DNA from: Arthrobacter sp. CAU 1506
GTDB lineage: Bacteria; Actinomycetota; Actinomycetes; Actinomycetales; Micrococcaceae
DNA length: 64,000 nt
Direction: 5' to 3'
Assembly (NCBI RefSeq): GCF_005047635.1
Contig: NZ_SUKC01000007.1
Coordinates: 100,856 to 164,855 of the forward strand
Under the pieces are notes generated by a model. The model was not told where the DNA came from and did not search any database. It saw only the letters and a list, made by a program, of their open reading frames with translations. Position 1 is the stretch's first letter, and the number at the start of each line of letters is the position of its first letter. The position numbers and the translations under genes are program-made. This document shows positions 62,449 to 64,000 of the stretch, piece after piece.

Positions 62449-63942
62449 CTACCCGCGTAAATCCGGGATTCGCCCCAGTTCTGCGGATGAAACCCACAGT
62501 CCGTGGAAGGTCGGCCGGACATGGAGGGGGATGTGGACGGTGGCGACGGGGCCGTCAGTGAACCGCGCCGTGTCGATGATGACAAGTTCGGTGCGGGCCG
62601 ATTTCAGCCGGTTGATCAGGGCGAGCAGGTAGCCGTCGCCTTCCGGCGCATCGGGGCCGCGCTCTACAAACACGGGTTCCTGAATGTTGGCGTCGTCGCC
62701 GATGTACCACTGCTCGGATTCGCCCGTTTCTTGATCCAGATGGATCAGAGTGTTGAACCAGACGCCCTTGGCGATATCCGGATTGATTGGTTTGGTCCAG
62801 TCTCGGCCCGCCATGAAGCCGTGCCGATACTTCTTCGTTTGCAGCCGCTGGTCCATTTCCGGGAAGTCCACCGCGATTCCGTCGAGCAGGCGGCGTTGCT
62901 CGAAGTCGCTGCCAGGACGGTCCAAGTCGCACGTCCACCGCGTGAGGTAGAGCTGAGTCATGGACTGTTCAATCGGATTGCCGTTGATCTCAGGGAACGG
63001 TGCGGCCTCGCTGACGCAGAGGTCGATGTGGACGCGGCGGCCTTCAGTGAAGGCATTCAATGTGTGGAAAGACCACAGCGCCGGACCGTTGAAGTAGACG
63101 ATGTCCTCGACAGAGCCATTCCGGGGGACGACCCCCAGATGCGTGGTCTGGCCCGGGTCCCACATCCAGCGCGGACCGCCTGCCATGACCCGCTCCAGAT
63201 CAGTAGTCGCGGGCATGATGGGCAGAATGTTGTGTTCCTGCGTCACCGCCCAGTCGTGGATAGCGCTCTGATAGGGCGGCAGGAACCATTGCTCTTTCGT
63301 CAGCCGGCCGGCTGCGTTGGCGGCGCCCAGGGCAATGTCGGAACTCATTTCACCGGCTGCCGAATAACCGAAGAACACCCACTCGCCAGTCACCGGATCG
63401 ATCTTCGGATGTGCAGTCATGGTTTTGCTGCGCAGGCGCCCCCCAAAGTCATGCTTGCCCAAGGTCCTAAGGGTCAGGGGGTCAAGCTGATGGGCCAACC
63501 CGTCCTCTTTCACGGAGAACAACTTGTTGGCGTGCCAAATCATGCTGGTGTTGGCGGTTGTCCGGTCCATTCCGGCAACGCTGGGGTCGTCCGTCCACGG
63601 ATTGCGGTACTTGCCGAAGAGCGCCCGGCGCGCCTCGCGCTCCGCCTGGAACTTATCAGTGCGAACGTAGCGGGTGCGCATGTCCGCATGACCGTCGGCC
63701 AGCACGTACATCGACACCATGCCGTCGCCGTTGATGTAGATATCGTCGTCGAACATGGGCGGGAAGGCAGGGTCGGGCCCGCAGCGGTACAGCACTCCTG
63801 ACAGCTGCGGAGGCAGCGTGCCATCGATTTCAAGCGAATAGATATCGTTTTCCATCCGTCCGGGACGGTTTATCCCGGTGAATGCACTTGTATCCGGAAA
63901 TTGATTCTTGGATATTGACCGCGTTTCGGTCTGAGCAGTCAT
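62449..63942 (-). CDS. Carotenoid-oxygenase-family dioxygenase (lignostilbene/isoeugenol type), copy B
   Basis: A 497-residue paralogue of copy A, identical over long blocks. Iron ligands are His168, His219, His283 and His480. Tyr112 and Lys145 match, from memory, the LsdA residues that recognise a 4-hydroxyl. The residue that is Phe59 in LsdA is Ile70 (YINGDG), as in isoeugenol monooxygenase, which leans toward phenylpropene over stilbene cleavage. The ATG at 63942 follows AAGGAG. With the dehydrogenase after it, it forms an alkene-to-acid module. Confidence 0.86.
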   Translation of the reverse strand: MTAQTETRSISKNQFPDTSAFTGINRPGRMENDIYSLEIDGTLPPQLSGVLYRCGPDPAFPPMFDDDIYINGDGMVSMYVLADGHADMRTRYVRTDKFQAEREARRALFGKYRNPWTDDPSVAGMDRTTANTSMIWHANKLFSVKEDGLAHQLDPLTLRTLGKHDFGGRLRSKTMTAHPKIDPVTGEWVFFGYSAAGEMSSDIALGAANAAGRLTKEQWFLPPYQSAIHDWAVTQEHNILPIMPATTDLERVMAGGPRWMWDPGQTTHLGVVPRNGSVEDIVYFNGPALWSFHTLNAFTEGRRVHIDLCVSEAAPFPEINGNPIEQSMTQLYLTRWTCDLDRPGSDFEQRRLLDGIAVDFPEMDQRLQTKKYRHGFMAGRDWTKPINPDIAKGVWFNTLIHLDQETGESEQWYIGDDANIQEPVFVERGPDAPEGDGYLLALINRLKSARTELVIIDTARFTDGPVATVHIPLHVRPTFHGLWVSSAELGRIPDLRG

Positions 63943-63967
63943 AGTAAACTCCTTATCGTCAATTGAT

Positions 63968-63981
63968 GCGGGAATTCCCGC
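63968..63981. promoter_or_regulatory. Perfect GCGGGAATTCCCGC palindrome upstream of copy B
   Basis: A 14-base perfect palindrome 26 bases before the start codon of copy B, in the leader or promoter. It is a good operator candidate. Its sequence differs from the operators near copy A and the ABC operon, implying separate control. Confidence 0.6.
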
Positions 63982-64000
63982 CTCAACTTGTGCACAGGTC

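Overview
The window is high-GC, densely coded DNA with no rRNA, tRNA, transposase, phage or CRISPR signal. It looks like an accessory catabolic region of an actinobacterium. The strongly G/C third codon positions, GTG and TTG starts, an MhuD-type heme-degrading enzyme and the gene types present fit the Arthrobacter/Pseudarthrobacter group (Micrococcaceae). That assignment is inference, because no marker gene is present.

Layout. (1) 1-3583: a leftward sugar-type ABC transporter (permease cut by the window edge, double ATPase, lipoprotein). 3828-4709: an Fpg/Nei-type DNA glycosylase. (2) 4990-10325: a choline-to-glycine-betaine operon (BCCT transporter, betaine-aldehyde dehydrogenase, choline dehydrogenase). 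(3) 10653-14031: a class A penicillin-binding protein, a GntR/UTRA regulator and a DUF1801 protein. (4) 14476-24648: an aromatic/ester hydrolytic cluster with two phosphotriesterase-family proteins (one stripped of metal ligands), a flavin hydroxylase, a lipase-like hydrolase, a metallo-beta-lactamase-fold hydrolase, a CocE-type hydrolase, a LysR regulator and a [3Fe-4S] ferredoxin with its reductase. (5) 24988-30275: LacI regulator, MFS transporter, SDR, BKACE enzyme and glycerate kinase, reading as a sugar-acid or beta-keto-acid pathway. (6) 30262-33450: VOC protein, TetR/MFS pair with tandem operators, a small coupled ORF, and mhuD.

(7) 33668-63942 appears to be a catabolic island for methoxylated phenylpropanoid or lignin-type aromatics. 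It holds a LigM-type tetrahydrofolate-dependent O-demethylase with MetF and PurU for C1 handling. A NitT/TauT-type ABC transporter and a ThDP enzyme sit under a LysR regulator, followed by a NarL-type two-component pair. A ligAB (protocatechuate 4,5-dioxygenase) operon carries an MHS transporter, a hydrolase, a muconolactone-isomerase-like protein and an SDR. Two carotenoid-oxygenase-family enzymes of the lignostilbene-dioxygenase/isoeugenol-monooxygenase type have two aldehyde dehydrogenases in the same region, a second NitT/TauT transporter, a MarR regulator, and DUF3237 and NTF2-like accessory proteins.

How the genes may work together (inference): alkene cleavage of a 4-hydroxy-3-methoxy-phenylpropene or stilbene gives a vanillin-like aldehyde. 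An aldehyde dehydrogenase oxidises it, LigM demethylates the acid onto tetrahydrofolate, MetF/PurU recycle the folate, and LigAB opens the ring. The usual LigC/I/J/K lower pathway is not in the window. Operons end in strong GC hairpins, several sharing an ACGACGGCG stem base.
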